NCBI GenBank assembly: GCA_002803225.1
Contig: NXFV01001713.1
Location: 1 to 47,005, forward strand
DNA: 47,005 bases
Direction of reading: 5' to 3'
Origin: Gamarada debralockiae
Lineage: Eukaryota; Ascomycota; Leotiomycetes; Helotiales; Hyphodiscaceae
Made by a program: the position numbers and the translations under genes. Below, one piece after another: positions 10,160 to 21,505 of this stretch. Numbering within the stretch: position 1 is the first letter of the stretch; each line of letters starts with the position of its first letter. The notes under the pieces are model-generated. The model worked only from the letters and a program-made list of their open reading frames with translations. It was not told the origin of the DNA and did no database searches.

Positions 10160-13100
10160 TGCTTTTGCACTCTGATGATTATATTCTAAGTATTTTTCTG
10201 ATCAAATTGAGATTTTTTGATGCTTGGTTGGTGTTTATGCTGGGTTGATGGCGAGGCTGAGAGCCTTTTACTGATCGACAGCACATCGCGGGGCCGAAGA
10301 TAGCGCCATTTGATATGTAAGCCGTTAAAAATGGTTTGAAATCAAAGCACCAATCAACTACGATTTAACAAATGTTTTCATAATATTGGTGTTGTGGTAT
10401 TACAAAGTTGTTCAGTGAGGTCTAAGAAGTCCTTCTACTATTGACGAGTGTCGTACATGCGTGTAATTGAGTCGGATCGATACCTGTGGCTTGAGATTAG
10501 AGGGGTTCTGAGGAGGTCCCGTCATCGATGATTTGATGGCAATTTCGCTTTAAATTTCATACTTCGTGTTCGGGTTTGATCTCCATGAAGCAAGGATCAA
10601 AATTTCCTTCTCGCACTACAACGGCTTCTTCTTCAGTTCTTCGCCCTTGTCATGTTGTGTGAGGTTGGGCTAAACCAATATCCTGATTTCCTGTTGCTCA
10701 CAAATACTGTTTGTCAGTTGTCATCCCTCAGCAATGGAGTTAAGCTCGGCGTATTGGTTAGCTCCTTAGCGTCTCTCATGGGATAGCATTGGAGGGGTCA
10801 AATTGCCGTTCTTAGCAATCACGTGATCATTATTTGAATGGAGTATTTCTGTATTTGCACTCTCCCCGCCACACCAGTGGGTAAGCTACAGAGCATCTAT
10901 AAGTGTTTCAGAACAACAGTTGAGTCTCACATAAGCTTTGACCTCTCATTTGGTGCATATGAAAATGTTTCAGTCAGACGACTTATGCAGAGAAGGTTTG
11001 GGGGCGGGACGGGCTGCCACTTCTTCTGGAACGCCCTGCGGAGTTATCTAGCCGACCATGCTCTTGCGTATCGTATCCTACGAATGTACGTTCTGCAGTA
11101 AGTACAGTATTTGAATTACCGTTGCGGGAGTCGGGAGGATTGAGCAGTCTATATCCTCTTCGGTTAATGGTGTTTTCTTCTATGGCCCTCACGAAAGGGG
11201 TCAGATATCCGGAGCCTTCCAATTTCGTCCGTACGGCCCAATCGTTCGACCGCTCTGAACGACTTTTAAACCTGCGCCATGAATGCGATCCGGAAGATCC
11301 GATCCCGCCTTGGAACCAGCCTTCCATGTGCGGGCGTCAAGCCCAAAATGCTAATCGCCCTTCCCCTGCATACTCAACAGTTGAGGGATCTTTTGCCGGT
11401 GTGACAACTCCAATGCGAGTGCGGAAGGGTATGCAGAATGCATTATACGTCTTGTTCCATTACCCTCAATCCTTGGCCATCGGCATGAGTGGATGATCGT
11501 GCACCACGTTTTCTCTCTGGTCTCGTTTCGAGAAGCGCTTCTCTTGCGGAGCCAGAACGGCACAGCATTGTCCAATCATGGTCCTCATACCGTATGCTGC
11601 AAAGCTCAGGAGCTAGAGCACATTTTCGCCGTCAGTCGTGTCTAATAACTGGGGCATGATAAGCATAAAATACTTACTAGCAATTCTGTCTGCAAGTATT
11701 CTAAGTGATACTCATCTGGGGAGGATTATTTGAGTTTCGTCTGTCGATCAAGATGCTGTGCTATTTATGTACGACATTGGTTAGGTATGAGTAAGAATCT
11801 TGGTAATGCAAGGCTGTGGTGGCTTTAAACGGCTCTACTGCAGCCTCTCCCACACCAACCCTCGTCCAAGTCCGATCCCGAGGTTTCCAGAACGACATTT
11901 CGAACGCCGTAATTTATCTACGAGTGGCTGATTTGTACGAAGGATTCCGAACGAAGCAATCAGAATTGGAGAATTGCGTCTTTCTTGTCAGCCAATTGCT
12001 CAATCAATTAAGAATCTCACGTCTAGGCCGTAATAGGCAGTCTACCGACACCTAAATGGAAAGCAGAAGCAACCGACATATGGGTGACTTTGTGTCAGCC
12101 TTACCTGCCTTACCAGTCAGCAACCCATGTCCTGAAGGTTTTTCTACATTATTTTAGTGCCGCAGCACTGGCCACCGGGGTGCTCGACATGGCGATAACC
12201 TCAATCGCGGGATTTTGAACATGCTATATGCTCATCGCGCTCTAGCAAGCCCCATTGGCGCTTATTATGCGATCATCATTCGCACATAATAATACGGATT
12301 GTTATGTGCACTACCACCCAACATCAATTGATCTTTGATATAGAAGGTCTAGGGACACTACAGCTTTAGGAACTTGAGGAACTTTAACAACTTAACGCTG
12401 ACATCTGATGCCCGTCCTTGTGGATCTTTGAGTCATGACAGTTTCTTTTTGATCCAGGTGAGATTCAGGATCGAAGATACCTTTAATTTTGTTTCCCAAA
12501 CCGAAATTACCACTAGCATAGTGTATTACGCAAGATATAGGGGCAATGACCTGGGTTCACTGAATCTGAAAGAGTGAGTGGTCTATGCTTGTTCGTTTTT
12601 TAGCCAATCAGGGACGAAATGGTGCGGTTAGAGGAGAGGTGAGACAAGCGACACTTGCTTGGAAATAACTGTACCAAAGTATTTGCGACCTCCGCCCATA
12701 ATTACTCGAACACGTCTACATCAGACTGCCGTGAGGTGCCATTTTGAAATCTTCGGGAATGCAGTTGGTAAGCCAGGTCTGTTAGACTGCTCTCCTGGGA
12801 ATCATTTTGAAAAGACCAGCAATCTGGCAACGTATCAGACACGAGCTTTGAAATTCCTCCGCTGCCAGGCCGCAGCGAGCAGACCGACTGAGGGGCTCGC
12901 AGGGCTGACGAATAGGGTTGTTAGGCCATCCTAAGCTCCACCAAGCTACGACCACCAAGCCACTGCTCCCCGCCTGTGACTTTCTCGCAGTTCAACCACT
13001 TGCAACTCACAAACCAGCTGCTCCGCCATAATTCGGTGATGCAAAATGACATCCTGGGATCCTGAGGTTTGAAAAGTGGCTTCTAGCTTTCCACGTTGCG

Positions 13101-13460
13101 ACCAATATTACCCCTGGAATTTGAGAATCATTGCGATCGCTCCAGGGCGTGATACGTTAGTCCGAGTGCTCCAAGCATTTGAATTTCGGGAGCCCCGAGC
13201 ACATACCACCGACTAGCGAGGATGTGATCTCTAAAATCTAGGACCCCAAACCTACATATCAACATCCTTCCAACTTCCTTTGCATCCGATAACATGAAAA
13301 TTGATACGGGAAATCGCAAGTTTGAATCCTACACACAAGCTAGGCTATCAACCGCTCAGTTCGATTGAATGAATGTCGCCCAATTCTAGGTCCCCCTGAG
13401 CTTGGCGTCCGAGTACCCTGTGCCTCACCGTGTTGCTCCGCTAGGGCACATTTCGATGCG
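10160..13460. other. Gene-poor stretch of 3.3 kb
   Basis: Between the DOPA dioxygenase start and the Zn2Cys6 gene I find only frames under about 125 codons, none with recognisable conservation, signal peptide or splice-compatible partners. Its right end should hold the Zn2Cys6 promoter. A non-coding RNA, a species-specific gene or a heavily decayed element cannot be excluded. Confidence 0.5.
12262..12292. repeat. Imperfect palindrome
   Basis: TTATTATGCGA at 12262-12272 pairs imperfectly with TCGCACATAATAA at 12280-12292, and a further GTTATGTGCA follows at 12301. The arms could form an AT-rich hairpin or a dyad binding site. No function can be assigned and chance is possible. Confidence 0.4.
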
Positions 13461-16167
13461 ATGCCTGGACGCTCAACTCCGTCTTTTATAAGGCCAGTGC
13501 AACCAACACCAATGGAACTATTCCGACGAACACCACCGGAAGGAGAATTAAGGCCAGTAAAAAGAGCTCGAGCAAGTAGACCTAAAGTCAAAAGCGGATG
13601 TATCACTTGTAAGGTACGTCGCATCCGGTGGAGAATATATGGACCCTCTTCCTATATTGTATTGGAGAGTATTGATGAGATATCAGACAAGACGAGTGAA
13701 GTGTGACGAGACAAAACCACAATGTCTTCGATGCCAGAAATTTGGACGAGTATGCGATGGATATCCGGAACCTCCGTCTGGAAGAGGGGCTGCTATTGTT
13801 CCTATACAACCTCGAATACCGGCTGTAAGCGTATACAATCCACGTGTATCCATACACTCCACTGAAGACGAAAGTCGATACTTCCAAACATTCATCGATC
13901 ACTCAGCCAATGAGCTCTCAGGCTTCTTCGATTCAAGCTTCTGGACTCGACTTGTCCTCCAAGAATCCCACGTTGTTCCACCTATACGCCATGCGGTTAT
14001 CGCCATAGGAGCTCTCAACAAAAGTCTTGAAAGCGCTCCCGGACCCGACCTCAAAGTTAATGTCATCCAAAGTATTGATAAGAAGCATCACGAGTATGCT
14101 GTCCTTCAATACTTGAAAGCTATTCAAGCTTTGAACAACTACATTAGTGCATCTGACAGCCCTCAACTGAGGACTGCTTTGGTGGCTTGTCTGCTCTTTG
14201 TTTGTTTCGAAACCTTTCAGGGCAGTTACGCGTCAAGTGTACAGCAGACATATGGGGGCCTCAAGATCTTACGGAGTTATTACCAAGGCAAGCCGGGGTC
14301 GAGACCTTGGATACCTCCACGGACAATTCCAGAATCTTCATCCTCGAAAGTCATCATATCGGGAAAGATAAGTAAAGCCCTGCAAAGTAGGTTGGGCTGC
14401 GACAATGTCTCGAAAGCAAGGACTATCGCCATGCACCTCGACGAGTACCTCGAGACGGACGAATTTTTACATCCGGACTCTGAAGGCAACATCACCGCCA
14501 TCTCCAATGTTTTCGTCTATGACCCGAGCATCGAGCAACTTGAGCATCCCAGCACAATGACCGGGACCAACTTCGAGAAGGAGCAACAAAGAACGATGAT
14601 GTCCCTTCCTGCAAGAGAGCGCTCGATGATTTCCAATGAGATCGCACATGGTCAGATCAGAGACATGACGGCTGATGAACAGCATTGCGAGTTCATGCAC
14701 AAGAAATCAGCACAACCATCTCCGACACCTGATTCCTTTCGAAGAGCATCAGCCACCTCGAACTCAACAACCAACACCGAATCCTCTACATCCAGCGCAC
14801 CTCGAAAAGCTTCATCAGCTTTCTCGAACTCATCTGTGTCAACACCCATCGCCTACACCCCACCTTCAACAGGCCCCCACACTCCATCACCATCCTACGC
14901 ACCCCCCTCCCAAGCCCTCTCCACATCCCGCAAGCGCCCCCTCGCATCCCGCAGCCCTACCCCACCGCTCCACAACGACTTCGCAATCGAAGAAATCTTA
15001 ATACAAACCTTCGTCCGTCTCGACGGGCAAGGACTCTTCTTCGGCATGATCCCAGGCATCCCCCCTTTAATCTGGGACATCCACAAAGTCTGGCACCTGC
15101 CCATCCCCTCCTCCTTCAGCGACTTCGCGTCTGCGCACCGCTGCTGGGATTTCCTCCAAGATCGCGCCCTCCAATTCTTCCGTCGCACATCCTTCAATCG
15201 CGCTTATGCTACTTCAAACCTAGATCCCCCGGAGCAGATTGCGGAGGAATTGGCTTCGTATTTGAATCAGTTAGATGCATTCGCTGCTGCTTTTAGGCCT
15301 TTGCTTGATAGTGCGATCTCGCAGGATGGGGTAGTAGTGAATCCTGCTGCGTTGCTGCTGAGCTTGTATCAGAAGGCTACGGTTATTACGCTGGCAAGTG
15401 TGCCAAACGATTCGGAAATGGTGTACGATGCCTTCCTTCCGGATTTCAAATACGTTGTGAAGACATGCGCTCTTCTCATCGCTAGCCGCGACCTCACACA
15501 AATACCTCCGAACCCCCGATACACGTTTGAAGTCGGGATCGTGCCGCCTCTTCATGTCGTTGCAACCAAATGTCGAGATCCTGTGGTAAGGAGGGAAGCA
15601 ATGGAGTTATTGTTCGCGAGTCCAAGGCAGGAAGGGATGTGGGATGGAGTATTAACTGCACGAATCGGGAAATGGATGATGAGTTGCGAAGAAGATGGAC
15701 TCGAGCCTCCTCCCCTCAACAGCTCGCGGCATTCCAGCATTTCGCAGGCTTCGTCGCCAGGAGGAGCTAGAGTCAGTGGGGGACGATTCAGCTATCCGAG
15801 TCCGCCGCCATTTGGGGAGGATGCGTCTAGTATGGGGGCGTGGGAAGATGGGAGGAGGATCTCGGATGTGGTGAATGAGGCTGTGGGGAAGAGTGCGCTG
15901 AACGAAATTGATGGGAATAATTTGATTAATACGGCGGGATCGTCGCCCCGGCCGAGTAGTACGAATGGGAGGCGGAAGAAGAGTGTGGTGAAGGGGAAGG
16001 AGAAGGAGGTTGTGAGGAAAGGGTGGATGGTGCCTGAGAAGAATAGGGTGAGGTTGATGGTTGTGGATTTCCATATTCCGGAGCGGTATATAAAGGTCAA
16101 GTGTCAGAAGGCATTACCGGGCGCTGATGGGACGAAAGAGGAAAGGGAGACGGTGATTGCCTGGTAA
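13461..16167 (+). CDS. Zn2Cys6 fungal transcription factor
   Basis: Nuclear regulator with an N-terminal binuclear zinc cluster. Exons 13461-13613 and 13687-16167 give 877 residues. The intron splits the cluster: CITCK before it, TRRVKCDETKPQC after. The six ligands are C47, C50, C57, C64, C67 and C74, spaced C-x2-C-x6-C-x6-C-x2-C-x6-C exactly as in the family. A basic stretch (KRARASRPKVK) precedes the cluster. The middle (about residues 110-250) resembles the fungal-specific regulatory domain, with helices around FIDHSANELSGFF and PIRHAVIAIGALNK. A Ser/Pro-rich disordered block follows near residues 375-470. An in-frame upstream ATG at 13365 would add 32 residues of low plausibility, so I chose 13461. 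Target genes are unknown. Confidence 0.9.
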
Positions 16168-16649
16168 AGGACGATCTCCCCCACCAAAAAGACGATTTAA
16201 GGGGAGATGGGGTTTTGATGGATTCTGAGATTGTATTGATACGCAACTCTACTGAGACTTGAGCTTTGGGCATCGGTGTTTTTAGCGTTTGAATTTGTCC
16301 GGAGTTTGGGAGCACAGCGGATCGAAAACGATATCAAATATTGATTTACAAGACAGCATTTAGAATGAGCACTTGCATTCAGGAGCGATAGACAAGGATG
16401 GAAAGGAAAATAGTGGACATTCAAGAATGACAGACATGACTTCTTGCTTCTTTGAATTTCTTTGGCACGCTTTCTACTCTTCACCGAAGTAACATGCATA
16501 TGACCCTTGCCAATGCGCACTCTCTCATCAAAGTCCTGTACATCCAGATGTCATCCCAAGTGAGGAAACACCATCTCAAGTGCCTTTGGAGACTTCATCC
16601 TTCACAGCTGAGAGGCGCCTTTAGCTTTCAAACTACCACCAACATATCC
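16168..16649. other. Intergenic, convergent 3' ends
   Basis: About 480 bases lie between the stops of the Zn2Cys6 gene (+) and EFM7 (-). I see only 3' UTR-like sequence. Confidence 0.5.
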
Positions 16650-17441
16650 TCATAACTTCCACTTAACCACAAACCCAAACACCGTCCTTCTCAATTCCTC
16701 ATCACCGGGATCCTTCTCAAACATAACCTTCTCCATCTTCTCCTCCAGGACCTTCTCAACCGTAAATCCAGCTCCCTTCATCAAATCGAAGAACGCCATA
16801 TCCTTCTCGTAAAGCCATGGTCTATACGGCGTAAAGAACACCAACGCTTTCGCATCCTCTTTCTTCGCCAGCGTTTGTTGTATCGTCGCAACCAGTTTCC
16901 TGTGCTCAGAGTGATTGAACAGTAAATCCGCTAAGATCAGGATATCGAATCCCTCCGGCTCCAGCTCTGAAGGTGAGAGCTGTGAAAGAAGAGGACCAGA
17001 ATCAGCCCCCCAGCAATACCCCTCCGCAACAATCCTCTTCTCCTCCCTCCCTTCCTCCCCTGCAAACCCGTTCGCCTCAATATTCTTCCATAAATTCCCC
17101 ACCAAATCCGGATCCGGATAATCCGTAACAACAACTTTCTTCGCTCTCAAAACACCACAAACTAGACTTGGCAGCCCCGCTCCAGCACCGAGTTCGAGCA
17201 CTGTTTTGTCCTCGATGAGTGAAGGGTTGGACTCCAGGTAGGTGGATATTAGACGACCTGCGTTCCAGAGATGATGACCCCAGAGAGGATTGTGGCCTAC
17301 GAGGCGGAGGGAAAGGACGCGGCCGGAGAGGAGAGTGTGGGTTTCTGTTGTTGGTGCTGGGGAGGGCGGGTAGTAGTCTGAGGGTTCGGTGAAGAGGTCT
17401 AGGGTTTCTGAATCGGAGTCGGACTCGTGATCGGGAGGCAT
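16650..17441 (-). CDS. EFM7: Protein N-terminal and lysine methyltransferase EFM7 (Nnt1 family)
   Basis: SAM-dependent class I methyltransferase related to yeast Efm7/Nnt1, which methylates the N-terminal region of elongation factor eEF1A in the cytosol. From the ATG at 17441 the single exon gives 263 residues, matching the family length of about 260. Visible motifs are GHNPLWGHHLWNAGR before the fold, the SAM-binding VLELGAGAGLPSLV, the acidic loop VVTDYPDPDLV, and DILILADLLFNHSEH in the post-I region. The frame continues upstream to an ATG at 17588, adding 49 residues without family similarity, so the internal ATG at the start of MPPDHESDSDSE is preferred. It converges on the Zn2Cys6 gene. 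Confidence 0.9.
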   Translation of the reverse strand: MPPDHESDSDSETLDLFTEPSDYYPPSPAPTTETHTLLSGRVLSLRLVGHNPLWGHHLWNAGRLISTYLESNPSLIEDKTVLELGAGAGLPSLVCGVLRAKKVVVTDYPDPDLVGNLWKNIEANGFAGEEGREEKRIVAEGYCWGADSGPLLSQLSPSELEPEGFDILILADLLFNHSEHRKLVATIQQTLAKKEDAKALVFFTPYRPWLYEKDMAFFDLMKGAGFTVEKVLEEKMEKVMFEKDPGDEELRRTVFGFVVKWKL

Positions 17442-18887
17442 TTTGGGGGAAAAGGGGGTTGAATCACGTGGTGTTGGTTGGAGATCTGTGAAGACGTCAG
17501 CCAAGGACTTCGGACTGAGAGTAGATGGTAGAGTATAAAAATCAGCTTGGAATGGGCATCCTTCCGAAGTACATAGTTGGACATGCATTTCGTCTCAAAA
17601 AATCAATATCACTTGGAGTGGGAGTTTATCCCCTGCAAAATGACTCGACTGAAGACAATAATAAAAATCCTCCCTTTCCGATAAATCCAGATCTAGCATG
17701 GCTGCACGATAAAGTTGTAGCTATCGTACAAACACCTTGATGGGGAGATCTCAAAATTTCGTGGAATCCACAATAGTTTCGACACCCCCCAAGTTCCGCT
17801 AAATCCCTCCATGCCTAGAAAACGTACGTCGCGAGCAGCAGTTGGTGCCTAAAAATTTCGGCCTCTTACTAGATTCACCCGTGCACTCTGACCTCCCCCG
17901 ATTAGATAAGATTCTCGCACAGTACCTGCCGCAAAGCCATTCTCCTCTAAATCTCCGCTATATTTTGAACTCAAGGACCCCACACCACCCCCACTACTCC
18001 GGATAGACGTTGCTCAAGTTCTTGCAAATACCGCACTTGTCGTGATCCCATAAAATATAAAGCTTCACAAACAACTGATCGCCTAACAACCAAGTGCAGG
18101 GGGCTATCGATCGACGGTTTCGTTCAACCCCCTGACTCGCTTGGCCAGGGAACCGCCAATGCGGGCGCAAAGAAATAACCAATGGAAACTTGCGCATCTT
18201 CTCCATCGCAAGTCCCCCACCGCAAAGGAATTTATCTGGCAATAGAATGATCCCGTACTTCGCCAACTCCAATGCATCTGCAAGACCACCACCTCTTCGA
18301 TCGAGACGAGAGTATCCCGATTGCTGCGGGGTCTAAAGCGCCTCTCTGTCACTGCGTGTTGAGAGACCATTCAGCGCGAGGGAGACTGATGCCGGTATGT
18401 TTTGTTCGACCCCATCCACACCACTGCTGCTCGGGTCACCCATCTTTGCCCTTGGTATATCTGGCCCAGACACCCGTTTTGCTAACTTCCAGAAATAATC
18501 AGCTCAAACCTTCTCGTCAAGATCCTCCACAATTCTCCCTCCAGCATTCTGTGGCTCATGTTTCTTGTCTTGAATCAGCCATCATCCCAATCCAATCCCC
18601 TCCAATCCCCAGGATCTGGTTGATCAACATCCCTTAATCTAGGACAGGCCTAGAAGCGCCAGACGCTTTCGCCAGAGAAACAGAAGCTTACCGAGTACGC
18701 ACAACATTCACTTGCATCGGTTCGCCGCGACTGCACATGCAAGTGGCGACCTGGAAGCACATTGCGACAAGGTCTCCGAAGACGCTGAGACTATTTGGAC
18801 TTCGACACTTGTGAAGTCCGTCTGCAACCAACCGAACCGACCAACAGCCTGCCTTTCTTTTGACGGCAACCGCCGAATACCGAAACC
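17442..18887. other. Divergent intergenic region
   Basis: This 1.45 kb lies between the starts of EFM7 (-) and the copper-fist gene (+). It is partly C-rich and presumably holds both promoters and a long 5' leader for the regulator. No coding exon or RNA gene is evident. Confidence 0.5.
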
Positions 18888-20687
18888 ATGCCTTTAATCA
18901 ATGGAATGAAGATGGCCTGGTATGTTATTTCTCATTGATGAATTGCTGGGCGGAGAGGTATCGGTTGCACAGGCCTTATCACAATCACGTCTATCAACAG
19001 GCGGTATCATCAGCCTCACCCCACTCTGCCAGTATACCTAAGAATCCCGTGCTAACTACTCTTCTTCTTCAGTGAGCCATGCATACGCGGACATCGATCT
19101 ACGAAATGTACCCATGCGAACGAGAGATTGATGGTACCAGTGAGGAAACCTGGGAGACCGCTGAGTGCGTGTCCTCATTCGCGAGACCAGCAGTGCGGTT
19201 GTAGCAACGTGACTGCTGCAATTCCCAGGAAACAGACGTGCCACTGCGGTACCAGTACTCCGCCAACATCATCGGGCCCAGCTACTCCTCAGGATTCACA
19301 CGGAGCCAGTACAGATGCTCCATCTCCAATCAAGCCAGCATTCAAAGTTCAAAAGACAACGTCGAGGCCACCATCAAGTAGGAAACAATCATTTGATCCT
19401 GCGAACTTCGAGAGAATGGATATGAATAGCATCAATATAATTCCGTTCGAACAACGACCTCAGGACATACCTCTACCCTTCGCGAATGGATACGTCTTGC
19501 CGGGTGCTCCACCACCGTACGGATATGTTCCTCAATATGCGAACATCCAACCACAATTCAATCATATCCCTATACAGGCTCCTCCCAACATGCATTCAGG
19601 CATCCCCGGCAGATCGAACAGCTTCAGTAATGAAAACGGAAACGGGCTGGAACATGTTATCCAAAGTCCTCTAGCTACGCCAACAGAGTTGACAAGCAGT
19701 GGCTCAAATGGAGCGACAAATGGAGGCTCATGTCCTGCGCCCCCTGTGTCAACAAATGGGGCCAATGGTAAACCGAATGGAGTCGCCAACGGTGGCCTTT
19801 GTTGCGCGCCAAAGCAACCAAGTCACAGCCATAGCTCTTCGAGCATAAGTTCAGTCTCCGAGCCTCAAGAGATAAAAGCTGGAAGCTGCTGCTCATCAAA
19901 ACTTGCTCCTCATATGATGAAGCAGGAGCCAATGTCGAGTCACGGTACACCGAATATGACCCCGCAGATGGTACATCAGATACTCCCACCGAACGGAGTG
20001 CCTTTCAATCCAGCTTTATGCCTGCAATACATGCCCCAGACCACCGTCTTTACATATCCTCCAACGTACGGCTCGTTCCAGAATCCTCTCCAACCATCAG
20101 CATGGCGGCAGAGTGTTCGTGCCAACAGCTACGGCCATCCACAGATGGAAGCACCTCTCCCACCTGGAGGTCTTCCTTTCGATACTCCTGTTGTTCCAGA
20201 AGACCTTGACACAGTGCATACGTGTAGCTGCGGCGATGGGTGTCAATGTATTGGCTGCGCTGCGCATCCATATAATGATGCAACGCAAGACTATGTTCGG
20301 TCCGCCTGGTCTTTGATGAACATGGAGCAAGCCCCCAGCGACATCTATGCGAACGGACATTCAAATGGAAATGGACACCCAGTTGCTCCTGGTGGAGAAC
20401 CAATCTCATCTCCCGCACATACGCCCTCGAGTACAACATCTGGGAATGGCGAGGAGCAGAGCCTCTCAGCTTCAGACTTTTTCTTCGTCAACTATCCCTT
20501 CTCGTCAGAAGATGGCTGTGGAGGCGACATGGAAAGCTGTCCCTGTGGTGATGATTGCCAGTGTCTGGGCTGTACGGTACATCAGCAGCCGCCTATACCA
20601 TGCGAGGGAGAGAAGGATGTCTGTCCGTGTGGAGATGGCTGCGAGTGTATCGGGTGTGAGATACACAATGGAATTGTGAAAGTATAA
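18888..20687 (+). CDS. Copper-fist transcription factor (Mac1/GRISEA/Cuf1-like)
   Basis: Copper-responsive DNA-binding regulator. Exon 1 (18888-18919, 32 nt) encodes MPLINGMKMAC and joins exon 2 (19073-20687) within the codon of Cys11, giving 548 residues. The joined N-terminus is a complete copper fist: C11, C14, C23 and H25 as zinc ligands, RGHRSTKC, and the minor-groove motif KPGRP (36-40). Three C-terminal Cys modules of the type CxCGDxCxCxGCxxH (about residues 394-411, 500-515, 527-543) are the copper-sensing repeats of the Mac1/GRISEA class. CysCys-containing patches lie between. It should control copper uptake or detoxification genes; the presence of three modules does not show whether it activates under scarcity or excess. 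Without the short first exon the DNA-binding domain would appear truncated. Confidence 0.95.
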
Positions 20688-21505
20688 GATTGAATAGTTG
20701 CGATGTCTCTGCATTTTTCGGGAGTTTGTGGGGTCGGCTAAAACTTCTGGGCGATCTGTATGATCTGGGACGATTATTGCATGGGTGGATATGTTCGATT
20801 TTGAAACTTGCATTCTTGGGTTGGGATGATACCCATTTCTTTTGATATTTCTACTTTTGCCCAGTGGCGCTGTTTATAGAAGCATGACACAATGAAGTAG
20901 AGCGTGTCTGGCTCATGTTCCCATCATCGCCTATTGTTTTTAATGCAGGATTGTGTGCACGAGATCGACGGCTTGTTCAAAACTTCCCAAAGGATCCAAT
21001 TAATCTGACCTGCTTCCAATATACGTCAATCACGATGGGGAAAAGTACAAATTATCAAAGTTCCAGTTATGGTTCTACCAAAGGTTTCAAGTCGTGGACC
21101 CGAATATGATACAAAGGATGAAGGAAATCTTGGCGAGATTTTAAAATGTGAGCCGCACTCAGGTGCCAGGACCGCACGATTTGAAGTTTCTTTGTGGGGC
21201 CTTTCTTAAACAGCTAATAAAAAATATTTCCAGCCTCTTCTCAACTTCCTGACTCGGTGGTGGTAAACCATTTACGTCCCGTTTATCCAGACCATTCCTC
21301 CATGGCACAGGTCGTGCACGGGCTCCGTCCCCTGCCAAGCTCCAATCCTACGCTTCCCCTCCTACCATATCAGGTTAGGTTCATACAAGTTTCCGGGTGA
21401 GTAAAGTAGAGCTCTGATGGGCTTCTGCCTCTCTCATCCATTCATATTCTTACCATATCCACTGGTTTCAGACATACCTCGCCCTGACACTCAACGACTT
21501 CAGAT
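20688..21505. other. Intergenic, upstream of the M3 peptidase locus
   Basis: About 820 bases between the copper-fist stop and the M3 ATG, both on the plus strand. It should contain the terminator of the former and the promoter of the latter. No gene is supported. Confidence 0.5.

Noticed and set aside
10983..11327. Minus-strand frame of 114 codons in the gene-poor stretch
   Set aside because: Arg/Ser-rich without recognisable motif; probably chance.
13321..13375. TTCGA/TTTGAATCC-like sequences suggesting a tRNA B box
   Set aside because: No matching A box at the right distance and no acceptor or T-arm pairing.
13365..13460. Upstream in-frame start for the Zn2Cys6 gene
   Set aside because: The extra 32 residues lack family character and the ATG at 13461 gives a typical start.
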